A stretch of DNA of 64,000 bases, from positions 124,001 through 188,000 of the forward strand of contig JAHDYR010000001.1 in the NCBI GenBank assembly GCA_019828565.1, given 5' to 3'. The DNA is from Carpediemonas membranifera (lineage: Eukaryota; Fornicata). Positions 11,522 through 21,665 of this stretch are shown one piece after another. A program made the position numbers and the translations under genes. Positions within the stretch are counted from its first letter, which is position 1. The number at the start of each line of letters is the position of its first letter. Below the pieces are notes generated by a model. It was not told the DNA's origin. It was given only the letters and a program-made list of their open reading frames with translations, and did no database searches.

Positions 11522-12826
11522 ATGTCCTCCAGGAGCAAACTAGCCTTAAGCACGAAGACAAAGAGCTATGGAATGAGTTCCAAAACGAAAAGTTACGGAT
11601 CCGGTTATACAGCTCGCAGACGAACAGCAGTACGTATTCCATCCGTATACACGGTCGTTCGTGATGAAGCTGATCTTTCTGACGAGGAGGACATTGAATG
11701 GGAGCCGATCTTGCAGAAGATTTCCCAGCAACTGGACAAAGACGGTGCGACTGAGATGGTGGATGAAGAAAAGGAGGAATTCCTACTGATGTGCCGCATG
11801 CGAGGCGGCGACATCCCTCTCCCCGAAGTCACTGTTGTCCGTGAGCCACCTAGGAACCCATTCACGATGCCGCTCGCGTACGTGCGGCGGGTCGAGTCGC
11901 CTCCAGTGGAGTACGATGCCGACACCACCGACATGGCCTTCTTAGAGTCAACCAAGGCTTCCCTTGGGCCTGCAGCAGAGGCAGTGCTCACCGTAGACAT
12001 ATTTGAACACATGATATTTTTATTAGACTCTTATTTCAAGGAACTGGACTTTTTTAATCGGAGAATCACTTTTGACGCAGAAATATTGGCCAAGCTTGGT
12101 GAATGGAAGGACCGGTACGCCCTCAGCGACCTGGACGGCTCCAGGGCGCGGCACTGGATCCATAGAAAGCTGAGAAGCGACCTGACAGCCTCATACGGGC
12201 CTCAAAAGACCATGGATATCCTGAATATGGTGACAGATCCCATATTCAATCACTGGGTCCATCGTAGAGACGACTTGGGCTATCCCTTGGTCCGAGCCCA
12301 TCGCCCAGACGCCCCTGATGACAAGCGGTGCTGCGAGAAGTCCAACGCCGCGCTGTTGGCCAGCCAGGGCCGTGTAGCCATCTTCAGACCCAGCGGGATG
12401 TTCAAGAAGTACTCGGACAAGCAGCCTAAGAAGCTAAGGGAGGCGTTGGACCGGTGTCGTTCCATGCGTGGTCTAGTCAGCCTCATCCAGGACCGTGAGC
12501 GCATCCTCCTTGAGAAGCTGCGGCTGGAGCGGGACGTGTGGGTCAGACAAGTGGGGGGCACGATTTCTAAGGCCTCTAGCGACCTCTACGGCACCCACCG
12601 GCCCGGCCCCAGCGCCGAGAGTGATTTCTGCGGCCTCGACGCTTCAAAGCAGGTCTATGGCAGACTGGACTTCCCCGCGAAGTTTACTAAGGCGTACGGC
12701 GAGTCAACCTCCCTTGTCAGGTCGGGCAGGGGTGGCAGGCTCTTCGTTTATCTCTTTGATGAGAGCGGGGGGTCGGTGGCGGGACGGGTGTTGAGGGACG
12801 CTGGGATGAAGACCGTGCCCATGTAG
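11522..12826 (+). CDS. Hypothetical protein, 434 aa
   Basis: Start chosen at ATG 11522 (MSSRSKLALSTKTKSYGMSSKTKSYG), where a clear basic/Ser-rich N-terminus with a repeated TKSYG begins. The frame is open to about 11350, but the upstream part looks non-coding. The N-terminal 150 residues are charged and Pro-containing; the middle part is helical (VDIFEHMIFLLDSYFKELDFF, ILAKLGEWKDRY), followed by a conserved-looking block with IFNHWVHRRDDLGYP and an Arg/Lys/Leu-rich helix. The C-terminus has GGRLFVYLFDE. No signal peptide or membrane segment is evident. I do not recognise the family. It stands alone on this strand between the remnant and the CLC gene. Confidence 0.65.
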   Translation: MSSRSKLALSTKTKSYGMSSKTKSYGSGYTARRRTAVRIPSVYTVVRDEADLSDEEDIEWEPILQKISQQLDKDGATEMVDEEKEEFLLMCRMRGGDIPLPEVTVVREPPRNPFTMPLAYVRRVESPPVEYDADTTDMAFLESTKASLGPAAEAVLTVDIFEHMIFLLDSYFKELDFFNRRITFDAEILAKLGEWKDRYALSDLDGSRARHWIHRKLRSDLTASYGPQKTMDILNMVTDPIFNHWVHRRDDLGYPLVRAHRPDAPDDKRCCEKSNAALLASQGRVAIFRPSGMFKKYSDKQPKKLREALDRCRSMRGLVSLIQDRERILLEKLRLERDVWVRQVGGTISKASSDLYGTHRPGPSAESDFCGLDASKQVYGRLDFPAKFTKAYGESTSLVRSGRGGRLFVYLFDESGGSVAGRVLRDAGMKTVPM

Positions 12827-13059
12827 GGCGTGTTAGATAGATCGGACATGCTATTAGCTTAAACGGACCATCGTTTGAGGGGCTTGGAGTGTGCAGTTTG
12901 TGTCGTGTTGTGGTGCGGCGTTGGGCTGGGTATTGTGGGCTTATTGGACCCAGCGCATGACTGTCTTGGAATGGCAGAGGTTGAGGGTGTCTCAATCAAC
13001 TGATTGCTCGATATCGCAGTTTAAGGGACATCGTCTAAAATCTGTTCATTCGCCGTCAA

Positions 13060-15357
13060 ATGCAGGGGATAGACGGTGACTCGCTTGCACAGCTGGGTAA
13101 AAACGCGTGGGAGTACTCCATGGCGTTCATTTCGCACGTCAAGTACGTAACTCTTGACGAAACCGAGCTCGACATCCTAAAGAACAGCAGCAAGCCTATT
13201 GTGGAGAAGCACTACCCCAGTCTTGTCAGCTGGCGGTTTTTTCTCCCTCTCATGCTTCACAAGATCATCAGTGCCCTGAAGCACTTTTTCCTCGACGTCT
13301 TTGTCGCTGTCACGGTGGCCGTGCTTGCCATTGCACTATCCATAGCAGTGGACCTACTCACCACCCTGCATCACAACATCTCGTTCCAGCTGACATATGT
13401 ACAGAGCGGCAAGATCTCGACGCTCTTTTCGCTCATCGCCTATATTAACTATGGCATGCTCCTTTCCTTCTTCGCTGGTGTACTTGTCCAGCTATTTGGC
13501 AAGACTACCATTGGCAACTGCGGCTTTGTGCGCCTCAAGGCTCACATGGCAGGCTTCCGTCACCTGGCGTTCGTCCCCCGAATGTTCTCCATCCCCCGCT
13601 CCACGGCCAGACTCATTGCATGTGCACTGTCGGTCGGAGCGGGCGTCTCCGTTGACAAGGAATCCGTTATTGTCATCACAGGCGTTGCGGTCATGTATAA
13701 TGTCGGCCGTATCCCTCTCTTACGTCGCGCAGTTGACTGGGAGATTTGTTCAGCGATCGGTCTTGTATCAGGATTTACAGCAGCTTTCGGGTCACCCATT
13801 ACCGCGCTCCTCGTCTGCCTTGAAGACATGCCGCGGACGATGAAGTCCGCTAAGGCCATCACTCGCTCAATCCCGGTCGCCGTGTGGACTGTCGCGTGTG
13901 TATATCTACTTAACACCCATATCCGATCGAATCTTTCAGATAGCATATTCCGCGGCTCCCAGAGTGCGGCTATGCCGGTCCTCAGCGCCGTAGCCGAGCA
14001 TTACAACGTCCGAATCCTCCTCACCCTCCCTCTACTCGGTGTAGTACTGGGTTTAGTCGGTCTGACGATGACGTGCACCATGCGTCTGGCCGCATCCCTC
14101 CGTCGTTTCGCCATGGAGCGGTCCTCTGCTTGGTTTACTCTCACAATCATTGGCGGTATCTGTTCGATCGCATACTTCACCCCAACCCTGATGGGCCGGG
14201 CTGACTGGCATTTGATCTCGTCATTATACGAGGCCGGGGTCGTTCACGAGGCTGACGAGCTCTCTGCCAAGGAGCTGGTCGGCATACTCATCTTCAAGGC
14301 CCTATTCACATGCGTCTCTTACGGTGCCCCAAGTGCAGGGGGTCTGCTCGTCCCAGTAGCCGCGGTGGGCGGCGTGGTTGGCTCCTTGTTCGCAGGCGTG
14401 CTCTCGATCCTCCCCTTCTCCTGGGGCACCATCGTCTACTTCCCCAAGAGTGGCGGTGCCAACTACAGTGCTCCTGCCATGATACAGCGCGGGTTCTTTG
14501 CTATGGCAGGCTCGGCTGGCTTGCTCGCGGCCTCTTTCCTCTCACCATACACATCGGCAACCTTAATCTGCGAAATGACTCAATCAATTTCCATGCTTCC
14601 CGCGCTACTCCTCACGACGGCTGTGGCACACTGGACAATGAGCGTCTTCGGCAAGCCCATCCAAGACAGGCTCGATTATGTCATTGACGAGGTTCCCGTG
14701 GCTGTATCTGAACCGCCCGTGATCGCCCAAGAGTTGACTGTTGCCGCAGTCATGTCTGGGCCGGTCAACATGGCGCCTAGATCAGTGACAGCGGCGTCGA
14801 TACCAGAGTTCTTGTACGGTAACTATTTCTCTTTTTTCCCAGTCGAGGGAGACTTGAAGAATGTCCCAATCGCCATGATTAGGAGAGATTCACTCGTTGA
14901 ACTCGAGAAGACTTTGACCGCAGAGGACGGGGAAGAGGCTGACATCACTATCGCGTGTCCCACTGAACCGCTCGTGATTGTCCCAGCTTCTACACCCCTC
15001 AGCGTTGCTTACGACATGATTGACCGCGGAGTGTCAACCCTTTGTGTTTGTGACCCCCTAGACGGCATGAAATGCGTAGGAATAGTCACCCGGCGAGACC
15101 TGACAGCCACACTGACCCTGGAACCCGAGCAGGAGTCCGAGCCCGAAGACATGGTGGAGGTCGACCGGTGTGAGGTACCAGACACACCTGTGGCCCAGCA
15201 CGCCGACTCCACAGCAAGTCTAGATGTCCTTGGAGACAGCATGAGGTCCAACGCTGGTACAGGGAGTCGTCGCAGTCAGCGGGCTCATGGGCGGGGGAAC
15301 GTGGGGTACAGCCGGCTCGTCGACATGCTCGACATGTATCAGGGCGCTGACTTCTGA
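13060..15357 (+). CDS. CLC-type chloride channel/transporter with C-terminal CBS pair
   Basis: The 765-aa product has about ten hydrophobic segments in residues 60-540, then a cytosolic tail. CLC landmarks are recognisable though divergent. DKESVIVI (about 199-206) corresponds to the GK/REGP motif with the gating Glu kept (E201). FGSPITALLVCLEDM matches the GxFxP helix start, and GAPSAGGLLVPVAAVGG matches the GxFxPS motif. The selectivity motif GSGIPE is replaced by GNCGFV (about 152-157), losing the usual Ser. The tail carries two CBS-like stretches, TVAAVMSGPVN.. (about 560) and VIVPASTPLSVAYDMI followed by CVGIVTRRDL (about 635-680). Eukaryotic intracellular CLCs are usually Cl-/H+ exchangers of vacuolar membranes; location here is inference. 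The start at 13060 is the first ATG of the frame. Confidence 0.85.
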   Translation: MQGIDGDSLAQLGKNAWEYSMAFISHVKYVTLDETELDILKNSSKPIVEKHYPSLVSWRFFLPLMLHKIISALKHFFLDVFVAVTVAVLAIALSIAVDLLTTLHHNISFQLTYVQSGKISTLFSLIAYINYGMLLSFFAGVLVQLFGKTTIGNCGFVRLKAHMAGFRHLAFVPRMFSIPRSTARLIACALSVGAGVSVDKESVIVITGVAVMYNVGRIPLLRRAVDWEICSAIGLVSGFTAAFGSPITALLVCLEDMPRTMKSAKAITRSIPVAVWTVACVYLLNTHIRSNLSDSIFRGSQSAAMPVLSAVAEHYNVRILLTLPLLGVVLGLVGLTMTCTMRLAASLRRFAMERSSAWFTLTIIGGICSIAYFTPTLMGRADWHLISSLYEAGVVHEADELSAKELVGILIFKALFTCVSYGAPSAGGLLVPVAAVGGVVGSLFAGVLSILPFSWGTIVYFPKSGGANYSAPAMIQRGFFAMAGSAGLLAASFLSPYTSATLICEMTQSISMLPALLLTTAVAHWTMSVFGKPIQDRLDYVIDEVPVAVSEPPVIAQELTVAAVMSGPVNMAPRSVTAASIPEFLYGNYFSFFPVEGDLKNVPIAMIRRDSLVELEKTLTAEDGEEADITIACPTEPLVIVPASTPLSVAYDMIDRGVSTLCVCDPLDGMKCVGIVTRRDLTATLTLEPEQESEPEDMVEVDRCEVPDTPVAQHADSTASLDVLGDSMRSNAGTGSRRSQRAHGRGNVGYSRLVDMLDMYQGADF

Positions 15358-15630
15358 GTGAGTCGGAGAGGAGTGTTATATTATCAGCTACGGTATTTAT
15401 ATGAATGATAAATCAGTTTTTGGGGTGGGTCTTTTGAGGTCAGGTGGAGTCACGATGGCAGTGATTGGGAAAACGAAAAGAGGCGGCCAAGGCATACGGT
15501 GGTGGCATTGCCACGACATGACCATGTCGCGTGTCACTGATTTAGTGACCAACGAGCCGTGTCAAGATTTAGCGAAGCCTGCTCTCGATAAATCGGGATC
15601 ACCGACACAGCACTTACAAAAGTATAGCAA

Positions 15631-16101
15631 ATGCAGCAATCTTCCCCTTCTTTCAACTCCGAGCATCGTCATGATCCTTTTGCTCCTTCATTCCCGCTTA
15701 TGAAGGAGAAGCAGCAATCTCCGGTCACGTTTGGTTCGCCGATCCCCCTGCAAAAGAAGAGCGGTCTCGATCTCTTCAAACCTACCCCCAAGCAACAGAA
15801 TATGACTGCTAAGGACATGTTTTCCAAGCCTTCAGCTCCAAAGGAGACAATTTCCTTGTTCAAGAACAGCGTGGTCCCCGAGAAACAAAAACAGTCGACA
15901 TCTCACGACAGCAGCAAGTGCGCTACATGCGGCAAGTCCACTGTACTCGGCTTCACTTGCAAGTGCGGCCACACGTACTGCACAAAGCACCGCATGCCTG
16001 AGCATCACGCGTGCACGTTTGACCATGCCGCCGCTGCTAGGAGTCAGATCGCAAAGGCCAACCCTGTCGTGGCGAAGAGTCAGGTCAGCACCATGTGGTG
16101 A
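15631..16101 (+). CDS. AN1-type zinc finger protein
   Basis: 156 aa from the ATG at 15631. The first 95 residues are Lys/Pro/Ser-rich, with short repeated LF-containing motifs (LDLFKP, MFSKPS, SLFKNS). Residues 97-132 are a complete AN1 zinc finger: CATCGK, FTCKCGHTYC, TKHR.. and HHACTFDH supply the C-C-C-C-C-H-H-C ligands. AN1 proteins (ZFAND family) assist the proteasome and p97 and respond to stress. Here the A20 finger found in many family members is missing. The C-terminal tail is short and Ala/Val-rich. Confidence 0.85.
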   Translation: MQQSSPSFNSEHRHDPFAPSFPLMKEKQQSPVTFGSPIPLQKKSGLDLFKPTPKQQNMTAKDMFSKPSAPKETISLFKNSVVPEKQKQSTSHDSSKCATCGKSTVLGFTCKCGHTYCTKHRMPEHHACTFDHAAAARSQIAKANPVVAKSQVSTMW

Positions 16102-16278
16102 CGGGTCGACCGGCGCACCCTTTCTTGCAATGGTCGTAGGGTAAACTGGTTATCTGGATTATTATGTCTTGCTTGGTTTGAACACCGCTGCGCGTGCGAA
16201 TCATCGTCCAAACAAGCTCATTCGTCACGTTCTTTGATTTTCCTCAACTTTTTTTCATGCAAAAAGTTAGTGCAAGCA

Positions 16279-16770
16279 ATGTCTGCTGAAGAAGTCGCTG
16301 CTGTCCCCGAGCTCCCCCCTCGCCAGATCTCACGCCACGAGGCCAAGGCCCGTGCCAATTTCGAGAAGGTTCCCGGCCTTGAGAAGATCGAGAACCGCAT
16401 GGTGAAGTTGAAGCGCGCTGGCGCCACGTTCAACATGGCACAGGCTGAGGTGTACTTCCACAAGGCCTCCAAGACCTATATCATCTTCGGTGAGCCCGTC
16501 TTCGAGGATCCCACTCAGCGTTTCGCTCAGCAGGCCGCTGCCGGGCAGGAGGAGGCCAAGGCTGCCGCTGATGCCGCCGCTGCCGGTGAGACCAAGGACA
16601 CCGAGGCCGCTGAGGAGCTCGAGGCCGAGCCCGTTGATGCCACCGGCGTCGACGACAGCGATCTCCAGCTTGTCATGAGCCAAGCTGACTGCACTCGCGA
16701 AGCTGCCATCAAGGCGATTAAGGAGAACAACAATGATGTAGTGGCCGCCATCATGGCGTTGTCAGAGTAA
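16279..16770 (+). CDS. Nascent polypeptide-associated complex subunit alpha
   Basis: 163 aa from ATG 16279 (MSAEEVAAVPELPP); the frame extends 45 nt further up to another ATG, but the conserved N-terminus and family length support 16279. The NAC domain (about 18-80) is clear: RHEAKARANFEKVPGLEKIE, then MVKLKRAGATFNMAQAEVY and TYIIFGEPVFEDP. An Ala/Glu-rich acidic linker follows. The C-terminal UBA domain (about 120-163) has DLQLVMSQADCTREAAIKAI and NNNDVVAAIM. NAC-alpha pairs with the beta subunit at the ribosomal exit tunnel and shields nascent chains. The upstream T-rich stretch (16236-16260) may be promoter or 5'UTR. Confidence 0.95.
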   Translation: MSAEEVAAVPELPPRQISRHEAKARANFEKVPGLEKIENRMVKLKRAGATFNMAQAEVYFHKASKTYIIFGEPVFEDPTQRFAQQAAAGQEEAKAAADAAAAGETKDTEAAEELEAEPVDATGVDDSDLQLVMSQADCTREAAIKAIKENNNDVVAAIMALSE

Positions 16771-16973
16771 ACACGAGGGTGTTTTTTATGAGGTCAAGGC
16801 CGGACATCAGTCAATGATGTTGGCTGGACCTAGACTACCGCTGACGTCAAGGAAAATTCAAAAGTCATGTGGGAATGTTCTGCTATAGTCTGGCAAACCC
16901 ACCTAGCTTCATATAACACTCACGTTGCACCAGATTTTTCTGGGACGTCGTCTCCATTATTGGGCACAGCTTG

Positions 16974-18686
16974 ATGAGCAACGAAGAGTTCCGCTCTAGC
17001 ACCCAAGGCCCAGTTGAAGAGGTGCTGAGTTCTCTAGAGCTCACGGTGAAGGATTTAGAGGCCGCCATCGTCCGCACCGTGAACAGTGCGGAGAAGAGCA
17101 AGCTATACGCCTCCATGAGCTTTGTCCAGGACGCAATGAAGCTACTCGCAGGAAATCTAGACGAGGATGTAACATCTCCCAAGGGAAACCAGCGTCAAGC
17201 TATCACGGCAATGCTTGCACTCCAAACAGCCACAGACCACATCGCGCAGCACCCCAAGCTCATGAATCGGAGCCAGGTGAAGGACATCATGGAGCAGATG
17301 GAAGAGGCGCTTGATTCCCCCACTGATCACTTCACGTTTGAGCAGTGGATCGAGGAAAACAACGACTCTGACGACGAAGTGCAGAGCATGAGCCGCGAAC
17401 TCAACGGACTGAGCCACTCAGTGCTCTGGGCGATCTTCCTCACCGCGGGAATTGACCCTGAGGACATACACACAGCCGAGGAGCTCGAGCAGGGCGTCAT
17501 GTCCGACGGATCCACCCCCGTCCCGGATAAGCTGCTCGCCAACTGGTTCCTGTCGAAGCACATCAACGCCACACTCCCCAGTGCCAAGAAGGAGGGCAAG
17601 AAGTACGACTTCGGCGCCCGGTTCTGGCTGAACGCGGGCCGACTCTTCGGCAAGGGATCGAACTGGTGGGGCCGCACCGGTACGGGTCTGCCCGACATGC
17701 GGGTCGACGCCTTCACCAGGGTAGCCCTGCCACCCACCGTGGAGATGCAGCATGCGGACTACGACTCGCTGTACGCCGTGACCAGGCGGGGGCTGTACGG
17801 GTTCGGGGACAACGCGTTCGGCAAGCTCGGCGTGGGGTCGAAGCAGGAGCACATCAGCGTGCCCATGCGGATCTCCTTCGCGGATGCCCCCGATGTGGCC
17901 CGCTTCGAGGCCCGCATGAAGCCAGGCGAGTACATGAAGGTCCGCGTGAGCGAGGGCATCGACAGCATTTTCATAGAGACCCCCGCCGGCCTGGTTGCCG
18001 CGGGTCAGAACACGGAGGGCCAGCTGGCAGCCGGGTCCGACAGGGACATGGTGCTTTCGTTCAGACAGGTCTACCTGCCGCCCGGATTTATATTCGCCAA
18101 TCTCCAGATCCACGAGTATAATCTAGTAGCCAAGCGACGGGACAAGGTGTATGTGGCGGGGTGGAACTCAGCTGGCCAGCTCGGGCTTGGCCACTGTAAC
18201 CGGGTCAGCGCGCTCACGAGGGCAAGGATCCCTGTGGACGATCTTTGGATACATTTTGACTTTATTTTATGGAAGTCGTGCGGGCTGATTTACTTTACGG
18301 GCAACGCCAAGTACTTTAAGGCCTACCTACCCGGCGGGGAAGACCGATACTCCTTGGCCACGGAGCTCGGCTTCCCCTTCCCGGTGGGCACGTTTGCGAC
18401 TGACGGCCATGCCTCTTTCTTCGCCAATAACTCTATAACTGGCCAGTGGTTTGCCCTCGGGGCCAACGATAAGGCCCAGCTCGGCGTCAAGACGGCGAAG
18501 GCTGAAGTAACAAGGTGGACCAAGATGGTCAATGCCGCGCCCGACGAGGAGGTGACGCTGGGCGGGGGTCTATTTACGATGCCCAAGAGCATGCTGCCCG
18601 GTAACATGCTGAGCTTCAAGTCGAAGATGCCCTCGGGCGAGCCACAGGCACTTGAGTCAATCACGAAGAAGTGGCGGTTTGTGTGA
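16974..18686 (+). CDS. RCC1-repeat protein (paralogue A)
   Basis: 570 aa from ATG 16974 (MSNEEFRSSTQG). The first 190 residues are helical and acidic with no known domain. From about 250 on, RCC1-type blades are seen: GLYGFGDNAFGKLGVG, GLVAAGQNTEGQLAAG, KVYVAGWNSAGQLGLG and QWFALGANDKAQLGVK, so a beta-propeller or partial propeller is expected. RCC1 proper is a Ran exchange factor, but the many RCC1-like proteins of protists have diverse scaffold roles, so function is not assigned. The fold and several phrases (VPMRISF..VARFEA) are shared with the gene at 27807, so the two are paralogues. No signal peptide or membrane helix. Confidence 0.75.
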   Translation: MSNEEFRSSTQGPVEEVLSSLELTVKDLEAAIVRTVNSAEKSKLYASMSFVQDAMKLLAGNLDEDVTSPKGNQRQAITAMLALQTATDHIAQHPKLMNRSQVKDIMEQMEEALDSPTDHFTFEQWIEENNDSDDEVQSMSRELNGLSHSVLWAIFLTAGIDPEDIHTAEELEQGVMSDGSTPVPDKLLANWFLSKHINATLPSAKKEGKKYDFGARFWLNAGRLFGKGSNWWGRTGTGLPDMRVDAFTRVALPPTVEMQHADYDSLYAVTRRGLYGFGDNAFGKLGVGSKQEHISVPMRISFADAPDVARFEARMKPGEYMKVRVSEGIDSIFIETPAGLVAAGQNTEGQLAAGSDRDMVLSFRQVYLPPGFIFANLQIHEYNLVAKRRDKVYVAGWNSAGQLGLGHCNRVSALTRARIPVDDLWIHFDFILWKSCGLIYFTGNAKYFKAYLPGGEDRYSLATELGFPFPVGTFATDGHASFFANNSITGQWFALGANDKAQLGVKTAKAEVTRWTKMVNAAPDEEVTLGGGLFTMPKSMLPGNMLSFKSKMPSGEPQALESITKKWRFV

Positions 18687-18961
18687 GACTTGGGCTTGTT
18701 GTTGTGGGTTGTAAATCTAGAACGGACGATGCAATGTTGTAAGTGAGCGGTCTTGCCCAGCGGGCTGAGCACGTTGGTAGATCAACATGGGCTTATGTCC
18801 GGTGATCTCGCGCCAGGGCGGGGCAATACAAGTTGGACAAGCCCGGTACGCCCAAGTCAACGCGAGTCAAGACGCAATATCGGAGTTTCGCTCTGTGGAG
18901 CCATGCTCTTCTTTTTTCTTTCACACAACACCAACCAGCCGTTCAAGCTTCCTACGAACTA

Positions 18962-20032
18962 ATGAAGCTCTTTGTTGCTATTGTGTTGTTTGCACTCTGT
19001 CTACAGATGCTGTTCATAGTTGCGCACGGTGCTGCTCTCTCCTGCGTCAGCGATGACGGCGAAAGAGTCGATTGGTGGACTGGCATCAAGATGCCCAAGA
19101 TCTCGGGCAGTATGGAAGAGTCTTTCCAGGATGGTGAGCGCTACATGTATATTGATGGCGACACCTTCGATTGGGAGCTCTCGGCTTATTTGCTTACGGA
19201 CACGTCTGGTGGTGCAATCCAAAAGACGTTGGATGCCATCGTATACCACCACGAGACGGGCTACGTCATGTACAACGACCAGCCACCGGAGACGTCATCC
19301 GCCTACAGCAACTATGCCCACGCTAAGGGCGTCGTCGCCTGGGACGAGGCGTCTCAGACAGGCGTCTGGCTCGTCCACTCCGTCCCCCGCTTCCCCCACA
19401 AGCGAGAGAACGAGAGCTACAGCTTCCCCGACCCTCAACTCACTTATGGCCAGTCCTTCCTCTGCATGAATCTGAACTGGGATGCACTCTCCACTGTGGG
19501 CAGCGCCCTCCGTCATAACAAGGTCAAGGTCTACGCTAGCTTCCTCCAGGCATCCAACCCCGACAACTTTGCCGCTCTCATTGACAAGGATTACCAGGAA
19601 GACACGCAAGTTCGCGTGGACAAGATCAAGACCCGCGGCGGCAAGGCTATGGACGTATTCTCCAAGTCAGACGACTGGGACGGCGACCTGTACGAGGCGG
19701 GGGTCGCCCCGCACTACGATACCGACCTCATCGCTGAGACGTGGATGAGACCATACCGCGGGTCCTTCTGCAAGGGTGTGAACGCCACTGAAGGCTACAC
19801 TGTCGAGAACGCTGAGTACGTCTACCCACCCTTCGTCGAAGAGTACCACTACACCAAGGATCACTCGAAGCTCGCCTTGACGTCGGCCCCGGGCCAGCTG
19901 CGGGTCTGTGTGGGCGATATCAACAGGAACGAGAGCCAGAGACGGCGCGGAGGAGGGACTGTGTGCTTTAGGGACGCGACGGTGTGGAACGCATTTTACA
20001 GCGTTTACGGGAGCAACCGCCCCCGCTGTTAA
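18962..20032 (+). CDS. Deoxyribonuclease II family protein
   Basis: 356 aa from ATG 18962. The start is chosen at MKLFVAIVLFALCLQ, the beginning of a good signal peptide (to about residue 25). A longer ORF upstream would bury this signal. Family hallmarks occur in order: DWWTGIKMP, YVMYNDQPP, GVWLVHSVPRFP, GQSFLCMNL, and the C-terminal catalytic DHSKL motif (H301, K303). DNase II is an acid endonuclease of lysosomes or phagosomes that leaves 3'-phosphates. In a bacterivorous flagellate it would degrade prey DNA, an inference. Length fits the family (about 350). Stop overlaps TTAAATA. Confidence 0.92.
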   Translation: MKLFVAIVLFALCLQMLFIVAHGAALSCVSDDGERVDWWTGIKMPKISGSMEESFQDGERYMYIDGDTFDWELSAYLLTDTSGGAIQKTLDAIVYHHETGYVMYNDQPPETSSAYSNYAHAKGVVAWDEASQTGVWLVHSVPRFPHKRENESYSFPDPQLTYGQSFLCMNLNWDALSTVGSALRHNKVKVYASFLQASNPDNFAALIDKDYQEDTQVRVDKIKTRGGKAMDVFSKSDDWDGDLYEAGVAPHYDTDLIAETWMRPYRGSFCKGVNATEGYTVENAEYVYPPFVEEYHYTKDHSKLALTSAPGQLRVCVGDINRNESQRRRGGGTVCFRDATVWNAFYSVYGSNRPRC

Positions 20033-20180
20033 ATATCTATCAAGTTGTCACTTTTTTATTCAAGCGTGGGAAGTGCTTATAGCACATGTAAGGTAAGTTA
20101 GACCTTACCTGATAGCCCATGCACGCTCTGCTCGACATTTATGTACAATATCGCATGGCTCAACGACGCCAGCCCAAGCC

Positions 20181-21665
20181 TCAGCCCTGGCCTGCCGTCT
20201 GGATCTCCAGCTGCCGCTGCCTGTCACACACGGCCCTCGCTGCCTCCAGGTAAGCAGCCCTGAGTCCGTCGCCGTCCATCTCGCCGTTAGTGGGCACAAC
20301 CAGCGGGACCCAGACGACATGCGAGCCGGGTATGGCAGAGATCAGGATCGGGCGACCTTCTGCGTCCTCGCCGTGGATTATGGGCTCGGTGATCCCGGTA
20401 ACCCTGTAGCGGGCGGACTCCGGCTCTGGCGCGGGCTCGGCCGGGGGTTGGTCTTGCTGCTCCTGGTGCCCCTCCCTTGTCTCCTCCTCCCGTTGCTCTT
20501 GCTCAATATCCCGCTGCATTGTCGCAGCCCTCGGCTGCCCCCCGCTCTCGGCCGACACGTGGGAGAAGTCCGCCCTGCACACGGGACACGCCGCGGACCT
20601 GGCTGCCCACGACCGGAGGCACCCACCGTGCAGGATATGGCCGCACGGGAGTTGGATCGGGGTCGAGTCTCCCATGGCGCCGTGGATGACGGAATCGTAG
20701 CATATGGTGCATGTGGCGTCCTCCAGGGCCTCCGGGGTCGGGGGAGGGAAGGAGGAGAAGAGGCGCATGATGCGGCGGAAGCGACGGAATTCGCTGAACG
20801 AGCGTATGAGGCCAGCCAGGATGGAATAGAGGCGTGGGGCGACGAAGTAGAGGACGAAAGGGGCGCTGAGGTCGATGAAGCCGCACTTATGCATCAAATA
20901 AGGCTGGACAAGTATAACACAAAGCTGCATGAACAGAGAGACTGTCGATGTGAGTAACCCGACCTGCAGGAGGGCCTCGCTCCTCACAGACTTCATCCTC
21001 AGCAGCGTCCAGAGTCCAAGTCGGCATACTGAAAGCATCATTACCACGGCCGACCCGACCGTCTCAATGGCGACGTAGCTGAACATGAGGTCGGCCGAGC
21101 CCATGGTGTTGAATGCGCGGGCTGCAAAGAGGGCAAGGACAATAAAGGTGAAGAGGTTCAAGGCGCAGTGGAGCACGTACTGGGCGTTCGGCCGAGCTGT
21201 GTTGAGGTATAAATCGTTCACTCGACGGACGACGATTGTTTGATAGGCGAAGGTGATGTCTTTGACAATGATGGCTAGAGCTAGGGCGAAAGGCTGTGGC
21301 ATCGTGATATTTCCAAAGATCATGACCGCTTGGTTGTCAACGTAGTATTTCACCAAGGACGGCACGAAATGAGAGTATATCGCTTCAGCACGCTCGGGTG
21401 ACTCGATGGGACCGATGAGAGCCATGGATAGGAGCTCGTAAAAGAACTCAACGATGCCGCCAAGAACTATTGGGATCAGTATGAGGGAGACCTCATCTTC
21501 AGTAACAAGCTCGCGGGCAATCATGAACGGTTGAGGCCCATGGAGCTCTAAAGCCTTAATGGCAGCTATTGCAATGTATCCACAAGCAGAAAGCAGTATT
21601 ACTAACATCCATACGCTTGTACGCCACGATTCCCGCAGCCCGAAGAGCGAAGCTAGAGAGGACAT
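20181..21665 (-). CDS. Multi-pass membrane RING-H2 E3 ubiquitin ligase (HRD1/gp78-like architecture)
   Basis: 494 aa. The N-terminal 290 residues hold several hydrophobic segments (about 17-36, 60-85, 125-145, 168-185, 195-215, 235-255, 268-288). A RING-H2 finger at 319-363 has ligands CTIC, then PCGHILHGGC, then CPVC, preceded by the acidic-hydrophobic spacer typical of HRD1 and gp78. The C-terminus is Gln/Glu/Pro-rich and disordered. The order (membrane spans, RING, disordered tail) is that of ER-associated degradation ligases, which ubiquitinate misfolded proteins leaving the ER; substrate and location are inferred from architecture only. The start at 21665 gives MSSLASLFGLRESWRTS followed by the first membrane span. 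Confidence 0.8.
   Translation of the reverse strand: MSSLASLFGLRESWRTSVWMLVILLSACGYIAIAAIKALELHGPQPFMIARELVTEDEVSLILIPIVLGGIVEFFYELLSMALIGPIESPERAEAIYSHFVPSLVKYYVDNQAVMIFGNITMPQPFALALAIIVKDITFAYQTIVVRRVNDLYLNTARPNAQYVLHCALNLFTFIVLALFAARAFNTMGSADLMFSYVAIETVGSAVVMMLSVCRLGLWTLLRMKSVRSEALLQVGLLTSTVSLFMQLCVILVQPYLMHKCGFIDLSAPFVLYFVAPRLYSILAGLIRSFSEFRRFRRIMRLFSSFPPPTPEALEDATCTICYDSVIHGAMGDSTPIQLPCGHILHGGCLRSWAARSAACPVCRADFSHVSAESGGQPRAATMQRDIEQEQREEETREGHQEQQDQPPAEPAPEPESARYRVTGITEPIIHGEDAEGRPILISAIPGSHVVWVPLVVPTNGEMDGDGLRAAYLEAARAVCDRQRQLEIQTAGQG

Noticed and set aside
20319-20957. 212-codon plus-strand ORF opposite the RING protein
   Set aside because: Gly/Arg-rich shadow; the minus strand has membrane spans and a complete RING-H2.
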